Assembly: GCA_028285265.1 (NCBI GenBank)
Contig: JANQPX010000020.1
Coordinates: forward strand, 248,001 to 312,000
DNA from: Geminicoccaceae bacterium
GTDB lineage: Bacteria; Pseudomonadota; Alphaproteobacteria; Geminicoccales; Geminicoccaceae
Length of the DNA stretch: 64,000 nt
Direction of reading: 5' to 3'
Shown: positions 9,681 through 18,537 of the stretch, piece by piece
Position numbering within the stretch: position 1 is the stretch's first letter
How the letters are laid out: each line of letters opens with the position of its first letter
Notes under the pieces: model-generated
Database searches by the model: none
The model's input: only the letters and a program-made list of their open reading frames with translations
What the model was told of the DNA's origin: nothing
Program-made: the position numbers and the translations under genes

Positions 9681-9774
9681 CTATCGAAGCTGAAACGGAT
9701 AGGACTATGTCAAACCCAGCCGAGCACCGTAGCCGGCGGTGCAGACGCTCCGCGAATCAGACGTTGTCCAGCCA

Positions 9775-11394
9775 TTAGACCCGCGGCTGAATCGAGGCAG
9801 ATTTGACCCCCTCGCTGACATAAGCCTCGAACTGCGTGAAGTTGGCAGCAAATCGGCCCGCAACGTCACGTGCCATTTGATCGTAAGCACTGCCGTCTGA
9901 CCAAGCGCCACGTGGGCTAAGCACGCTGCAGGGGACTTCAGGGCAAGCTTCTGGCATCAAGAGACCAAAATCAGGATGTTGCTGAACGCCAACTTCTGCG
10001 AGCTTACCGTCGAGTGCCGCCTGCACCATAGCCCGGGTGTAGCCGAGCTTCATGCGCTCACCAACGCCATAAGCACCACCGGTCCAGCCGGTATTGACCA
10101 GCCAACAATTGACCTGATGTTTGGTCATCAGCTCGCCCAGCATCTTCGCGTAAACCGAGGGGTGTCGTGGCATAAACGGAGCCCCAAAACAGGTCGAGAA
10201 GGTTGCTTGCGGTTCGGCGAGGCCTTTCTCCGTACCCGCGACCTTAGCGGTGTAGCCGGACAGGAAGTGATACATTGCCTGCTCGGGCGTAAGACGGCTG
10301 ATGGGTGGCAACACGCCGAAGGCATCTGCTGTCAGCATAACAATGTTTTGGGGGTGACCCGCCATGCCGGTGGCGCTGGCATTCGGGATGAAGTCGAGCG
10401 GATAGGATGCACGCGTGTTCTCAGTTAGGCTACCATCGTCGAAATCGCAGGCGCCGGTCAAAGGATCGACAACGACGTTTTCGAGAATGGTGCCGAACCG
10501 ATGGGTGGCATCGTAGATCTCGGGTTCGGTTTCGCGGCGGAGTTTGATCACCTTGGCATAGCAGCCGCCCTCAAAGTTGAAGACGCCATTTGGGCCCCAA
10601 CCATGTTCATCGTCGCCCAGGAGAGTGCGCCGACTGTCGGCGGAAAGTGTGGTCTTGCCCGTGCCCGAAAGACCAAAGAAGATTGCGGTATCGCCGCTTG
10701 GTCCAACGTTAGCGGAGCAATGCATAGGCATGACCCCCATTTCCGGCAGAAGATAGTTCAATACGCCGAAAATTGACTTCTTGATCTCGCCCGCATAGCT
10801 GCTCCCGCAGACCAGAACGGTTTTCGCCATGAGATCGACAAGAATGGCGGTCTCTGAATTCGTGGCATCGGACGTAGGATCCGTGTCCAGGGACGGCACT
10901 TGCAAGACAGTATAGTCCGGCGTGAAGTCCTGCCGCTCCTCATCGCTCGGGACCCGGAACATGTTGCGTGCGAAGAGGTTGTGCCAGGCTTGCTCCGTGA
11001 TCACCCGGACTCTGAGCTGATAAGCTGGGTCAGCGCCGGCGATCAGATCCTGCACGAAGAGATCGCGCCCTGCCACATGGGCCCGTGCCTTAGCCCAAAT
11101 CCGGGCCGCAGCTTCGGGGTCAATAGGTTGATTGATCTTGCCCCAATCGATCGTATCGCGCATGCCAGCATGGTTGACGAAAAACTTATCATTGGGGGAC
11201 CGACCCGTGTGCTTGCCAGTCGTCGCATTGAAAGCACCGCCGGTGACCAGCATGCCCTCGCGTCGCTGAACGGCCTGTTGAATTAGGGCCGCTGGCGTGA
11301 GGTTCCATTGCACCAAGCCGGGGTTACTGAGCCCCAGCAACTCTAATCCATTCCGACTGATGACCGATCCGATCTCTTGTTTAAGGTTGTCCAC
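9775..11394 (-). CDS. pckA: Phosphoenolpyruvate carboxykinase (ATP)
   Basis: The GTG start at 11392-11394 gives 539 residues, the family norm, and has GAGGA eight bases upstream; an in-frame ATG at 11437 would add 15 unlikely residues and has a poor site. Motifs present are VTGGAFNATTGKHTGRSP, the kinase-1a P-loop FFGLSGTGKTTLS, the metal-binding kinase-2 segment LLGDDEHGW and the adenine-site NTGWTGGAYG. The enzyme converts oxaloacetate and ATP to phosphoenolpyruvate, the entry step of gluconeogenesis. It is monocistronic and ends in a strong terminator at 9650-9680. Confidence 0.96.
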   Translation of the reverse strand: MDNLKQEIGSVISRNGLELLGLSNPGLVQWNLTPAALIQQAVQRREGMLVTGGAFNATTGKHTGRSPNDKFFVNHAGMRDTIDWGKINQPIDPEAAARIWAKARAHVAGRDLFVQDLIAGADPAYQLRVRVITEQAWHNLFARNMFRVPSDEERQDFTPDYTVLQVPSLDTDPTSDATNSETAILVDLMAKTVLVCGSSYAGEIKKSIFGVLNYLLPEMGVMPMHCSANVGPSGDTAIFFGLSGTGKTTLSADSRRTLLGDDEHGWGPNGVFNFEGGCYAKVIKLRRETEPEIYDATHRFGTILENVVVDPLTGACDFDDGSLTENTRASYPLDFIPNASATGMAGHPQNIVMLTADAFGVLPPISRLTPEQAMYHFLSGYTAKVAGTEKGLAEPQATFSTCFGAPFMPRHPSVYAKMLGELMTKHQVNCWLVNTGWTGGAYGVGERMKLGYTRAMVQAALDGKLAEVGVQQHPDFGLLMPEACPEVPCSVLSPRGAWSDGSAYDQMARDVAGRFAANFTQFEAYVSEGVKSASIQPRV

Positions 11395-11523
11395 AGTCTT
11401 TGCTTCCTCGTAGTTAGCGGTTCGCCGACATGAGATCATTAACCATCAAGAAGTTTCTAATGTAATGTCTTCACGCTTTCTTCTTCTTGATGATTTTCTT
11501 TTATGTCTATTGGCATCTTGACT

Positions 11524-12246
11524 TCAAGCAGTACGTGCTTTGTTAACTAATCTTACCAATTCCTTGCGTACATCGGTGCTTGTCTCGACGCGCTGATCAA
11601 ATGGTAAACGCGCAACACGGTTTCCGAGGCGTAAGTCAGCGCCTTCGGGATCAATGCCGGTCATGAACCAGTCGCCATCATCACGCTGGAGCAACTGTGT
11701 CGCATAGAGCTTGATGGCGTCGGCATGATCGTCGTTCATGTGATCGATAATTTCGCTCTCAGCCTCTAGAAGTGTCGACACTGGATCGATGGTCAGATCA
11801 TCGCCGGGGATCCAGTGGATCCGACCGAAACCCGCAACGAGATGTGCTCGCTCAATGGTCATCTGGTAAAAGCTGAAATCAGTGAAGTCCGCGTAGAGCG
11901 ACGCAGCCGGATGCCGCGAGAGATAACGTTGTCGCAGGGTTGGATTGTCAGAGCGGGCAAGTCGTCCCTGTAACGTTAAGCGTTCACCTGCCATCGGATC
12001 CTCGTCTGCGAGGTCGCCAATGAGCAACAAAGAGACGCGATCATCTTGCTTCAAGTTCTTCGTGTGGTCGGCCAGATCGGAAAGCAAAAGAATGGGCTTG
12101 CCCGTTTGGTCAGTTGCAAATGCGACCATCGATGCATAGGGCGCGCCATCATCATCGCGCATCACTGTCGCAAGGCTGCCATAGGGCACGGAACGAACGA
12201 GTTGTCGGGCCGATTCAGGAATCGCTCGCTTGTCAGCATCGGTCAT
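11524..12246 (-). CDS. HugZ-like PNPOx-fold protein with DUF2470 domain
   Basis: A 240-residue protein. Residues ~10-140 form a pyridoxamine-5'-phosphate-oxidase-like split barrel (PYGSLATVM, ASMVAFATDQTGKPILLLSDLADHTKNL). Residues ~160-238 form a DUF2470 domain with the histidine-rich HMNDDHADAIKLYA. Proteins of this layout include HugZ haem oxygenases and other flavin- or haem-binding members, so the exact substrate is open. It lies 129 bases upstream of the pckA start on the same strand, and a shared transcript is not obvious. Confidence 0.85.
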   Translation of the reverse strand: MTDADKRAIPESARQLVRSVPYGSLATVMRDDDGAPYASMVAFATDQTGKPILLLSDLADHTKNLKQDDRVSLLLIGDLADEDPMAGERLTLQGRLARSDNPTLRQRYLSRHPAASLYADFTDFSFYQMTIERAHLVAGFGRIHWIPGDDLTIDPVSTLLEAESEIIDHMNDDHADAIKLYATQLLQRDDGDWFMTGIDPEGADLRLGNRVARLPFDQRVETSTDVRKELVRLVNKARTA

Positions 12247-12718
12247 CGGATGCCTTACGTCCTTGCTGCACTGTTCATGACGAGATCAAGATCCGGTTAG
12301 CTCTATTCGACCAAACGCGTCAGGTCCAGAAGCAAAACCAGGTTAAATTTGACAAAAACGTGACACCTTGCCACAGCCCTACACATAATGTGTTGGAATG
12401 ATGGATTTCTTCATCGACTAATACTTGTGAACCGTTCAGTGCACATGTGTTTCATCCAGATTTCTATTTGAAATAAAAGTTCCAGAGTCACCGATGGGAC
12501 ACTGGCAACACATGAACGCAAACGCTATCCCGCACGCAACCAGAAGAAGTGTTTGGCCAGCTTCCAGACGTGTTGACGGGTCACCGATCGTGACGGGCAA
12601 CGTTGGAAGTGACCTCAGCTTGAAAGTGCACGTGGCCCGTGAGCGTGATGTGGGCTGGTGCTCCATCAAATTTCCATGCTCTACTGCCGATGTTTTACTC
12701 GCTTAGCCAAGGAGACTC
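12247..12718. other. 472-base intergenic region between divergent genes
   Basis: No recognisable gene. A short plus-strand frame (12494-12706) and a minus-strand frame (12436-12669) overlap each other and lack family features or good ribosome sites. A TTGACA hexamer at 12349 could be a -35 box but has no clear partner. The plus-strand Shine-Dalgarno of the next gene (AAGGAG) is at about 12708. Confidence 0.5.
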
Positions 12719-13765
12719 TTGTTGAACGACGAGGTCGATTCCGGAACGATCCGAACGATTGCTGACTTGCATCTGACATCCCATGAACCTCTCAAGACTA
12801 TGTCGGATGGCATCTTTGGTTTTCGCTTGCCACTCCCGTTTGCTCTTAACCATGTCAATCTCTGGCTTTTGAGCGGGACTGACGGTTGGACCCTCATCGA
12901 CACCGGCATTGACGACCAGCCGACACGCGACTTTTGGAGTGAGCGGCTGGAGGCTGAGATCGACAATCGCCCGATTGAGCGCCTGGTCGCGACCCACTTT
13001 CATCCCGATCACATGGGTCTTGCCGGCTGGCTTGTTGAACAAACAGGCGCCGAGTTCTATGCGACACGGACTGAATGGCTGTTGGCGCGCGCTCTTTCTC
13101 ACGATACCAGTGAGGCATTCGTTGAAACTGGACGGCAATTCGATCATCGCGCCGGTCTGGCGACCGACCTCGTCGAAGCGAGAGCGCAGAGAGGGAATCT
13201 CTACCGAACGCGAGCATCCGCCCCGCCCAGTCAGTTGTTACGGCTGCAAGAGGGCGACGACCTGGTCGTTAACGGAACGGCTTGGCGGGTACTGATCGGT
13301 CGCGGCCACGCACCAGAAATGATCTCGCTCTACAGTGCCGAACGCGGCATTCTCATTGCAGCGGATCAAGTGCTGCAAAAGATCTCACCAAACATTAGTG
13401 TTTGGCCAGCCGAGCCTTATGCAGATCCGCTCGCGGACTACATCGAGAGTCTGAAGAGTTTTCGCGACTTGCCGGAAACCACGTTGGTCCTACCTTCGCA
13501 TGGCCAACCGTTCGAGGGGCTGCATGCACGTATTGACCAGCTCATCCATCACCATCATGAACGGCTGGAACGCGCGATCGACGCAGCGGGTAGGGGGCGT
13601 ACGGCCGTCGACATCATGCCGGCTCTCTTCGATCGGGAACTCGATACGCACCAGCTCGGCTTCGCTCTCGGCGAGGCGCTGGCACATCTCAATCATCTCA
13701 TCAATTTAGGACATCTGACCCGGAATCTTGATGGTGGCGGGGTGCATCAATATGCCAAGGCATAA
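12719..13765 (+). CDS. Metallo-beta-lactamase-fold hydrolase
   Basis: A 348-residue protein with a TTG start; AAGGAG six bases upstream fixes it. The MBL-fold signatures are in order: DTGID, THFHPDHMGLAG (metal ligands) near residue 100, GRGHAPEMISL near 200, AADQVL near 220 and LPSHGQPF near 263. Residues after ~280 are a helical tail of the kind found in MBL-fold proteins with a winged-helix-like C-terminus. The family hydrolyses thioesters, lactones and similar bonds using two metals; the substrate cannot be read from sequence. Its 3' end faces the minus-strand ABC permease, with 28 bases between stops. Confidence 0.88.
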   Translation: MLNDEVDSGTIRTIADLHLTSHEPLKTMSDGIFGFRLPLPFALNHVNLWLLSGTDGWTLIDTGIDDQPTRDFWSERLEAEIDNRPIERLVATHFHPDHMGLAGWLVEQTGAEFYATRTEWLLARALSHDTSEAFVETGRQFDHRAGLATDLVEARAQRGNLYRTRASAPPSQLLRLQEGDDLVVNGTAWRVLIGRGHAPEMISLYSAERGILIAADQVLQKISPNISVWPAEPYADPLADYIESLKSFRDLPETTLVLPSHGQPFEGLHARIDQLIHHHHERLERAIDAAGRGRTAVDIMPALFDRELDTHQLGFALGEALAHLNHLINLGHLTRNLDGGGVHQYAKA

Positions 13766-13793
13766 TCCTGCCGTGCATTTCGTTCTTTCGCTT

Positions 13794-14645
13794 CTACTTT
13801 ACGGCCCCCATCGTTAGCCCTCGAACCAAATGGCGCGATGCGATCAGTGCGAAGATGATGACGGGAACCACGATCAAGGTACTCGTCGCCATAATTTTGC
13901 CGTAAGGGAGATCGTAGCCCTCCATGAAACTCACAGCGATCGCGGGCGCCGTGCGCGCGGCCTTACGCGTGAGCACCAGCGCATACATCAGCTCGTTCCA
14001 TGAGAAAATGAACGAGAAGATCGCACTAACGGCAATGCCAGGGGCGGCAAGCGGCAGGCAAATTTGCGAGAAGATACGAAACTGGCCCGCACCATCCAGC
14101 GTTGCCGCTTCGTCCATGCTGCGCGGAATCGAGCGGAACTGGTCCGTACAAATCCAGATAACGATTGGAAGATTAAACGTTAGGTAGATCAATATTAAGA
14201 CAAGGTGGGTGTCGAGAAGCTTGAGTTGTCGGACGATTAAGAAGAAGGGAAGGGCGAGGACAATCGGGCTCACCATGCGGTTGGTGATGAACCAGAACCA
14301 GAGATCTCGCTTGCCGCGGAACTCGAAACGAGCGAGGGCATAAGCGGCAGGTGTACCGAGTAGAAGAGCTAGGATTGTGGTACAGATCGCGACAATGAGG
14401 GAGTTGGCCAGACTAGCGCCGACATTGTCCTCAAATAGAGCTTCTGTGTAGTTCGAAAGGGTCGGTTCGAAAGTCCAGGCCGGTGGTGTTGCCAAAGCGA
14501 CGATTTGGGTTTTCAGACTGGTGGTTACCATCCAGTAAAAGGGGAAGACACAAAAAAGAATAATGAGGAGGAGAAATGCGATGTGCCAAACCGTGATCTG
14601 CCGGCTCGGACGTATACCTCCAGCGTGGGCGTAAGCGGTACTCAT
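13794..14645 (-). CDS. CUT1 carbohydrate ABC transporter permease (MalG type)
   Basis: The ATG at 14643-14645 (start MSTAYAHAGG) gives 283 residues with six predicted membrane helices. The start overlaps the upstream permease stop as ATGA, showing translational coupling; an upstream frame extension of 95 residues is spurious. The EAA loop that docks to the ATPase reads DEAATLDGAGQFRIF, and the N-terminal PFYWMVTTSLKT and the C-terminal RGLTMGAVK are typical of MalG-like subunits. Together with the next permease and binding protein it forms a carbohydrate or polyol importer. No ATPase gene lies in this operon. Confidence 0.92.
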   Translation of the reverse strand: MSTAYAHAGGIRPSRQITVWHIAFLLLIILFCVFPFYWMVTTSLKTQIVALATPPAWTFEPTLSNYTEALFEDNVGASLANSLIVAICTTILALLLGTPAAYALARFEFRGKRDLWFWFITNRMVSPIVLALPFFLIVRQLKLLDTHLVLILIYLTFNLPIVIWICTDQFRSIPRSMDEAATLDGAGQFRIFSQICLPLAAPGIAVSAIFSFIFSWNELMYALVLTRKAARTAPAIAVSFMEGYDLPYGKIMATSTLIVVPVIIFALIASRHLVRGLTMGAVK

Positions 14646-15523
14646 CGATCCGCCTCTCTGTAAAAATATCGTATATAGAGCTGCGCCAAAATAATGGTGA
14701 TGATGAGGAGGATAACTGCTTGTGCAGAGGCTAATCCCTGATCGAATCCCCGAAAGCCGACACGTTGAATCATTAGACTGATAAGCTCTGTGGACGAGCC
14801 CGGTCCGCCTCGCGTCATCGTAAAGACCATGTCGAACAGCTTCAGCGTATCGGCAGTTCGCAGAATCAAAATCGCTGTCAGCCCCGGTATCAAAAAGGGC
14901 AATTGAATGTGGCGGACAATGTCCCACCATCTGTTTGTGTCGAGCTTTGCCGCTTCCTCAATCTCGGCGGGTACCGTGCTTAGGCCTGCCAAGAACACAA
15001 GCGCACAAAAGGGAGTCCATTGCCAAACGTCCCAAAAGGCGATCGCAATAAACGCGTTGGTCGGATCACCAATCCAATTGATTGGGTTGAAGCCGATCCA
15101 TCCGAGCATCTGGTTTACGACGCCGTATTTGATATTGAACATCACCTGGCCAAGCAGGCCGACGACGGCATAGGTCGTGGCCATGGGAATCACCAGACTC
15201 AAGCGACATAGGGTCTTTAAGAGAGAAAGGCCCGGTTGATGCAGCAACAGTGCGATCAAGAGACCCAACAGGATCTGAAGAGGGAGAACCATCACGAGAA
15301 ACGTCATGGTGCGCCCCATCGCCTGCCAGAAAACCATATCCGTCAGGACCGTAACGTAGTTCTCGAAACCAATGAACGGCGTCTTTTTGAGATTGGTTAG
15401 CTGATAGCGGTGAAATGAGGTATAGAGCGCGAACCCCAAAGGCACGATACCGATAGCCAGTAGCGTCAAAACTGCCGGCCCTAAGAACGCAAAGATGGTC
15501 AGGCGCGGGCTGGGTCTGTCCAT
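14642..15523 (-). CDS. CUT1 carbohydrate ABC transporter permease (MalF/UgpA type)
   Basis: A 293-residue membrane protein from ATG 15523 (MDRPSPRL); a TTG at 15547 would add eight residues but has no better ribosome site. Six helices are apparent. The EAA loop is EEAAKLDTNRWWDIV, close to the usual E-E-A-A-x-x-D-G pattern, and FTMTRGGPGSSTELIS is the conserved loop of this subfamily. It forms the membrane channel with the coupled MalG-type permease. A strong hairpin separates it from the binding-protein gene. Confidence 0.92.
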   Translation of the reverse strand: MDRPSPRLTIFAFLGPAVLTLLAIGIVPLGFALYTSFHRYQLTNLKKTPFIGFENYVTVLTDMVFWQAMGRTMTFLVMVLPLQILLGLLIALLLHQPGLSLLKTLCRLSLVIPMATTYAVVGLLGQVMFNIKYGVVNQMLGWIGFNPINWIGDPTNAFIAIAFWDVWQWTPFCALVFLAGLSTVPAEIEEAAKLDTNRWWDIVRHIQLPFLIPGLTAILILRTADTLKLFDMVFTMTRGGPGSSTELISLMIQRVGFRGFDQGLASAQAVILLIITIILAQLYIRYFYREADR

Positions 15524-15558
15524 GACGACTCGCTGCGGATGGTCCAAAGAAAGCGGGT

Positions 15559-15594
15559 CGGTCGGGGTAACGCCATGTTACGTCACCCCGACCG
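15559..15594 (-). other. Intercistronic hairpin between binding protein and permease genes
   Basis: A 14-bp inverted repeat (15559-15572 with 15581-15594, one A-C mismatch) with an 8-base loop fills most of the gap between the binding-protein stop and the permease start. No T run follows on the minus strand. Such hairpins, as in malE-malF, protect the upstream mRNA and raise binding-protein output over the permeases; that role here is inferred. Confidence 0.6.
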
Positions 15595-15604
15595 GAGTCC
15601 GGCT

Positions 15605-16951
15605 TTACTGGGCGAGAGGCTTATCGCCGCTGTAATATCCAGACTCTTCGAGAACGGCCTCCATGCGGGTGCCAATCTCTTCAGCGCCTTCTTCTGTGGT
15701 CACCTCACCGAGCATGATCTTCGTGCCCCACTCCTGCACGATTTCAGTGATTTGCGGCCATTCCGCAAAACGCGGACGGAATTCGGGAACACCTTCCTGC
15801 CAGCTTTCGACCAGTGCATCGACAAAGCCATACTCCTCAGCGACACCCGGTTCTTGATAGACGCTCTGACGCGCCGGGACACCACCAAGCTCGAGATACT
15901 TTTGTGCATTCGCTTTGGAAGTCACCCATTGGATGAACAGCCAGGCAGCCGCTTGTTCATCTTCGTCAGCCTGAGAGGCGACGGCCAGCGAAAAGCCACC
16001 AAGCGCTGGTTTGCGCCCAGCCGGGCCGGTCGGCTCCGGCGCGATTTCGAGACAGTCGGTAATGGTCGAGGTCTCGGGGCTGGTGAGGGTGGAATAGAAG
16101 GCTGACCATTCGGTGATCATCGCGACGTCGCCCTGCGCTAAGGCATTCACCGTTTCGGCGTGGTCGTAGGAAACAATGCCTTCAGGCATGTATTGCATGA
16201 GATCCTGGCGGAACTTCAGGCCGGTTTGGCTTTCGTCACTCAGCAGATTCGATTTGAACTCGGCATCAAGGAAAGATCCACCGAACGGCCAAAGCATGCG
16301 TGCAAAGCTGTCAGCAGACTGGGTTTCGTTCCGCTTAGACTGCAAGGCATAGGCGTACTTGCCGTCCTTCGTGAGCGCAGGTCCATAAGTGTCCTTGAGC
16401 TCTTCCCACGTCGCTGGCGGGCCATCGAATCCAGCCTCCTCCAGCATACAACGGTTGTAAAAGAGCAGGCCCGAGTAGTTGTCAAATGGCAGGCCATAGA
16501 TGGTGCCGTTCCAGCCGCCAAAGGCGTTCAACACGAGTGGAAAGAAATCGTCGATATCCAATTCGGGATCAAGCAAGTCTGGGTTGGAGGTGAACTTTTC
16601 GATGGGCACAATCCATTCATTCTCAGCGAAATTTCCGATCCAGACCAAATCGATCAGGGCGATATCGAGATCACCTTGGGCCACGAAATCACGAACCTGC
16701 TCGCCGAGTGAGTTCTCATAGGGATGATCGATGATGTTGATCTTGATGCCGGTCTTCTCCTCGAATTCCGGCAACATCTCCTTTGCGGCCTCATATCCCG
16801 GACGGAGGAGGAAAACCACCTCAATTTCAGTGCCGGCGTAAGGCTTAGCAGCCTCTTCGAGCGACCAGGCCTGAGCATCGCTGGCAGCGGTGCCGGCCAA
16901 AAGTGCCGTGGCGAGAGCCATCGAGCTGATACAGGACATCACGCGCGTCAT
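15605..16951 (-). CDS. Extracellular solute-binding protein of a CUT1 ABC importer
   Basis: A 448-residue periplasmic binding protein (bacterial extracellular solute-binding family 1). A signal peptide occupies residues 1-28 (ending SDAQA). Characteristic segments are LPEFEEKTGIKINI, DIALIDLVWIGNFAE, YGLPFDNYSGLLFYNR and, near the end, GGVPARQSVYQEP. It should capture a sugar or polyol and hand it to the two permeases downstream. The ligand cannot be assigned from sequence. It is the first gene of a three-gene minus-strand operon divergent from a second transporter. Confidence 0.92.
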   Translation of the reverse strand: MTRVMSCISSMALATALLAGTAASDAQAWSLEEAAKPYAGTEIEVVFLLRPGYEAAKEMLPEFEEKTGIKINIIDHPYENSLGEQVRDFVAQGDLDIALIDLVWIGNFAENEWIVPIEKFTSNPDLLDPELDIDDFFPLVLNAFGGWNGTIYGLPFDNYSGLLFYNRCMLEEAGFDGPPATWEELKDTYGPALTKDGKYAYALQSKRNETQSADSFARMLWPFGGSFLDAEFKSNLLSDESQTGLKFRQDLMQYMPEGIVSYDHAETVNALAQGDVAMITEWSAFYSTLTSPETSTITDCLEIAPEPTGPAGRKPALGGFSLAVASQADEDEQAAAWLFIQWVTSKANAQKYLELGGVPARQSVYQEPGVAEEYGFVDALVESWQEGVPEFRPRFAEWPQITEIVQEWGTKIMLGEVTTEEGAEEIGTRMEAVLEESGYYSGDKPLAQ

Positions 16952-17383
16952 GACGGAAGACCTCCCTCGGAGTTTGGTTAATTGTTCAGTATTTGTACGT
17001 TTTAACAGTATTTACGGATTATAAACTAATTTCCACCCCATTCGAACAAGCGGTACGGATCCACCGATCGATTAGGGATCGAGGACTTGAACGCGTGCGC
17101 AGAAGAGCGAACCTGGCTGGGCCCAACGCCGTTTTCCCGCCGTTGATCAGTCCACCAATAGCTCAAGCGATGAAGTATCCTTCATCGTCTGCGCCTTTCA
17201 ATGCATTAGGATCGAAGCAACACGATCATGGGTTTTCCTGTGATCGCCAAGCTTTCTTGGCATCAGGACTGTGTCTTGGCTAAAGTGAAGACAACCAAGA
17301 TGCTGAGGGAGGTGGCTGACAATGCTCATTCTGTGGGGGGCTGCGATTCCAGCGGCCAAGCCAGTTGGCGGTCGGGTGAAGCC
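16952..17383. promoter_or_regulatory. Divergent control region of two ABC importers, with a direct repeat
   Basis: The region lies between the minus-strand binding-protein gene and the plus-strand ATPase. The 8-mer CAGTATTT occurs at 16987-16994 and again at 17006-17013, 19 bases apart, in AT-rich sequence just upstream of the minus-strand gene. It may be an operator or promoter element; no regulator gene is adjacent. The rest shows nothing recognisable, apart from a possible in-frame upstream extension of the ATPase from ATG 17228. Confidence 0.35.
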
Positions 17384-18475
17384 TTGAGCACGCTGAGGCT
17401 GACGGGTGTCAAAAAGTCGTTCGGTGCAATCGATGCCTTAAATGGGGTGGATCTCGAGGTCGAAGCTGGCGAGTTCGCCGTGCTCCTGGGCCCCAGCGCC
17501 AGTGGTAAAACCACGACTCTCCGCTGCATCGCTGGAATTGAGCAACCGGACGCAGGGCAGATTTGGTTCAATGACGACAATGTTACGGAAACGCCAATCC
17601 AAGGCCGCGATATGGCGATGGTGTTCCAAACATTTGCACTCTATCCTCATCTCTCAATCCGCGAAAATCTTGCTTACCCGTTGCGTGAGCAGGGCATCGA
17701 CCGATCCACCATTGACCGTCGCGTCGACGAGATTGCAGAGAAGCTTCGCCTGAAGCACACGCTGTCACGCAAACCGGCAACAGCGAGCGGCGGAGAGCAA
17801 CAACGTGTGGCGATAGGAAGAGCTTTGATTCGCGAACCAAAGCTTCTCCTCCTCGATGAGCCGCTGACAAATCTCGACGCTAAGCTCCGCCATGATACCA
17901 GGGCTGAATTCAAGCGACTGCATCGCGAGCTTGGTATGACGATCCTGTATGCGACTCCAGATGAACTGGAGGCGCTGACTATGGGACAGCAGATCAGCGC
18001 GCTCAAAGATGGTCAAATCGTGCAAACTGGCACGCCGGGCGATCTTTACCGAAGACCGGATGACGCTTTTGTCGCCACGCTGGTTGGTTCGCCAAAGATG
18101 AATATGGTTGCCGCCGAGCTTGCGACCCATGGCGGTGCCATTCGTTTACCTTTTCTTGATATCGATGATGGTCCTTGGTCTGAAGCGCTTCGCGGATTTC
18201 GCAATGACACAGCCCTTTTGTTTGGTGTGCGCCCACAAGATCTCCGCCCACTCAATGGCGATGCTTCAGGACCAACGTTTGACGCAGACGTCCATCTGAG
18301 AGAACCGCTTGGAGACATCACGGTCCTCGATTTGATCGCGAATGGTGTTCCCCTTCGTATGGTGCTGCCCGAGGAACAGGCACTCGCCTACACTGTAGGC
18401 GACCGTATCGCGTTGACGATGCGTCTCGAGAACTGCCACCTCTTCACTCTCGACACTGGCACGGCAATTCGCTAA
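17384..18475 (+). CDS. ABC transporter ATPase lacking the switch histidine (GlpS-like role)
   Basis: Numbered from TTG 17384 (363 residues; ATG 17228 or 17300 are longer in-frame alternatives), the protein has Walker A GPSASGKTT at 36-44, Q-loop Q82, an intact signature SGGEQQR at 135-141 and Walker B LLLLDEP with D158/E159. At the switch (H-loop) position it reads ATPDELEAL: Pro192 replaces histidine. The C-terminal third is a TOBE/OB-like regulatory domain as in MalK. It heads the plus-strand importer operon. It is the natural partner of the second ATPase (21982-23070), whose H-loop is intact but whose signature is altered. The TTG start makes the two proteins align without gaps from Walker A to the H-loop. 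Confidence 0.88.
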   Translation: MSTLRLTGVKKSFGAIDALNGVDLEVEAGEFAVLLGPSASGKTTTLRCIAGIEQPDAGQIWFNDDNVTETPIQGRDMAMVFQTFALYPHLSIRENLAYPLREQGIDRSTIDRRVDEIAEKLRLKHTLSRKPATASGGEQQRVAIGRALIREPKLLLLDEPLTNLDAKLRHDTRAEFKRLHRELGMTILYATPDELEALTMGQQISALKDGQIVQTGTPGDLYRRPDDAFVATLVGSPKMNMVAAELATHGGAIRLPFLDIDDGPWSEALRGFRNDTALLFGVRPQDLRPLNGDASGPTFDADVHLREPLGDITVLDLIANGVPLRMVLPEEQALAYTVGDRIALTMRLENCHLFTLDTGTAIR

Positions 18476-18537
18476 CTTTTTCTTAAGGAAAGTCGGTGCG
18501 GTCAACCGCGCGACAAAGCAAATAAAGGGGAGGCACG

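Larger units (their letters stand above)
9418..9774. other. Intergenic region between DUF3179 gene and pckA, carrying two strong hairpins
   Basis: No credible coding frame. The stretch holds the pckA terminator at 9650-9680 and a second, 10-bp hairpin at 9492-9518, listed separately. The roughly 130 bases between the two are unexplained. Confidence 0.6.

Noticed and set aside
12436..12706. Two overlapping short frames between HugZ-like and MBL-fold genes
   Set aside because: They lie on opposite strands over the same bases, without Shine-Dalgarno or recognised features.
14646..14930. 95-residue N-terminal extension of the MalG-type permease
   Set aside because: It overlaps the upstream permease gene; the ATG at 14645 with ATGA overlap gives a normal N-terminus.
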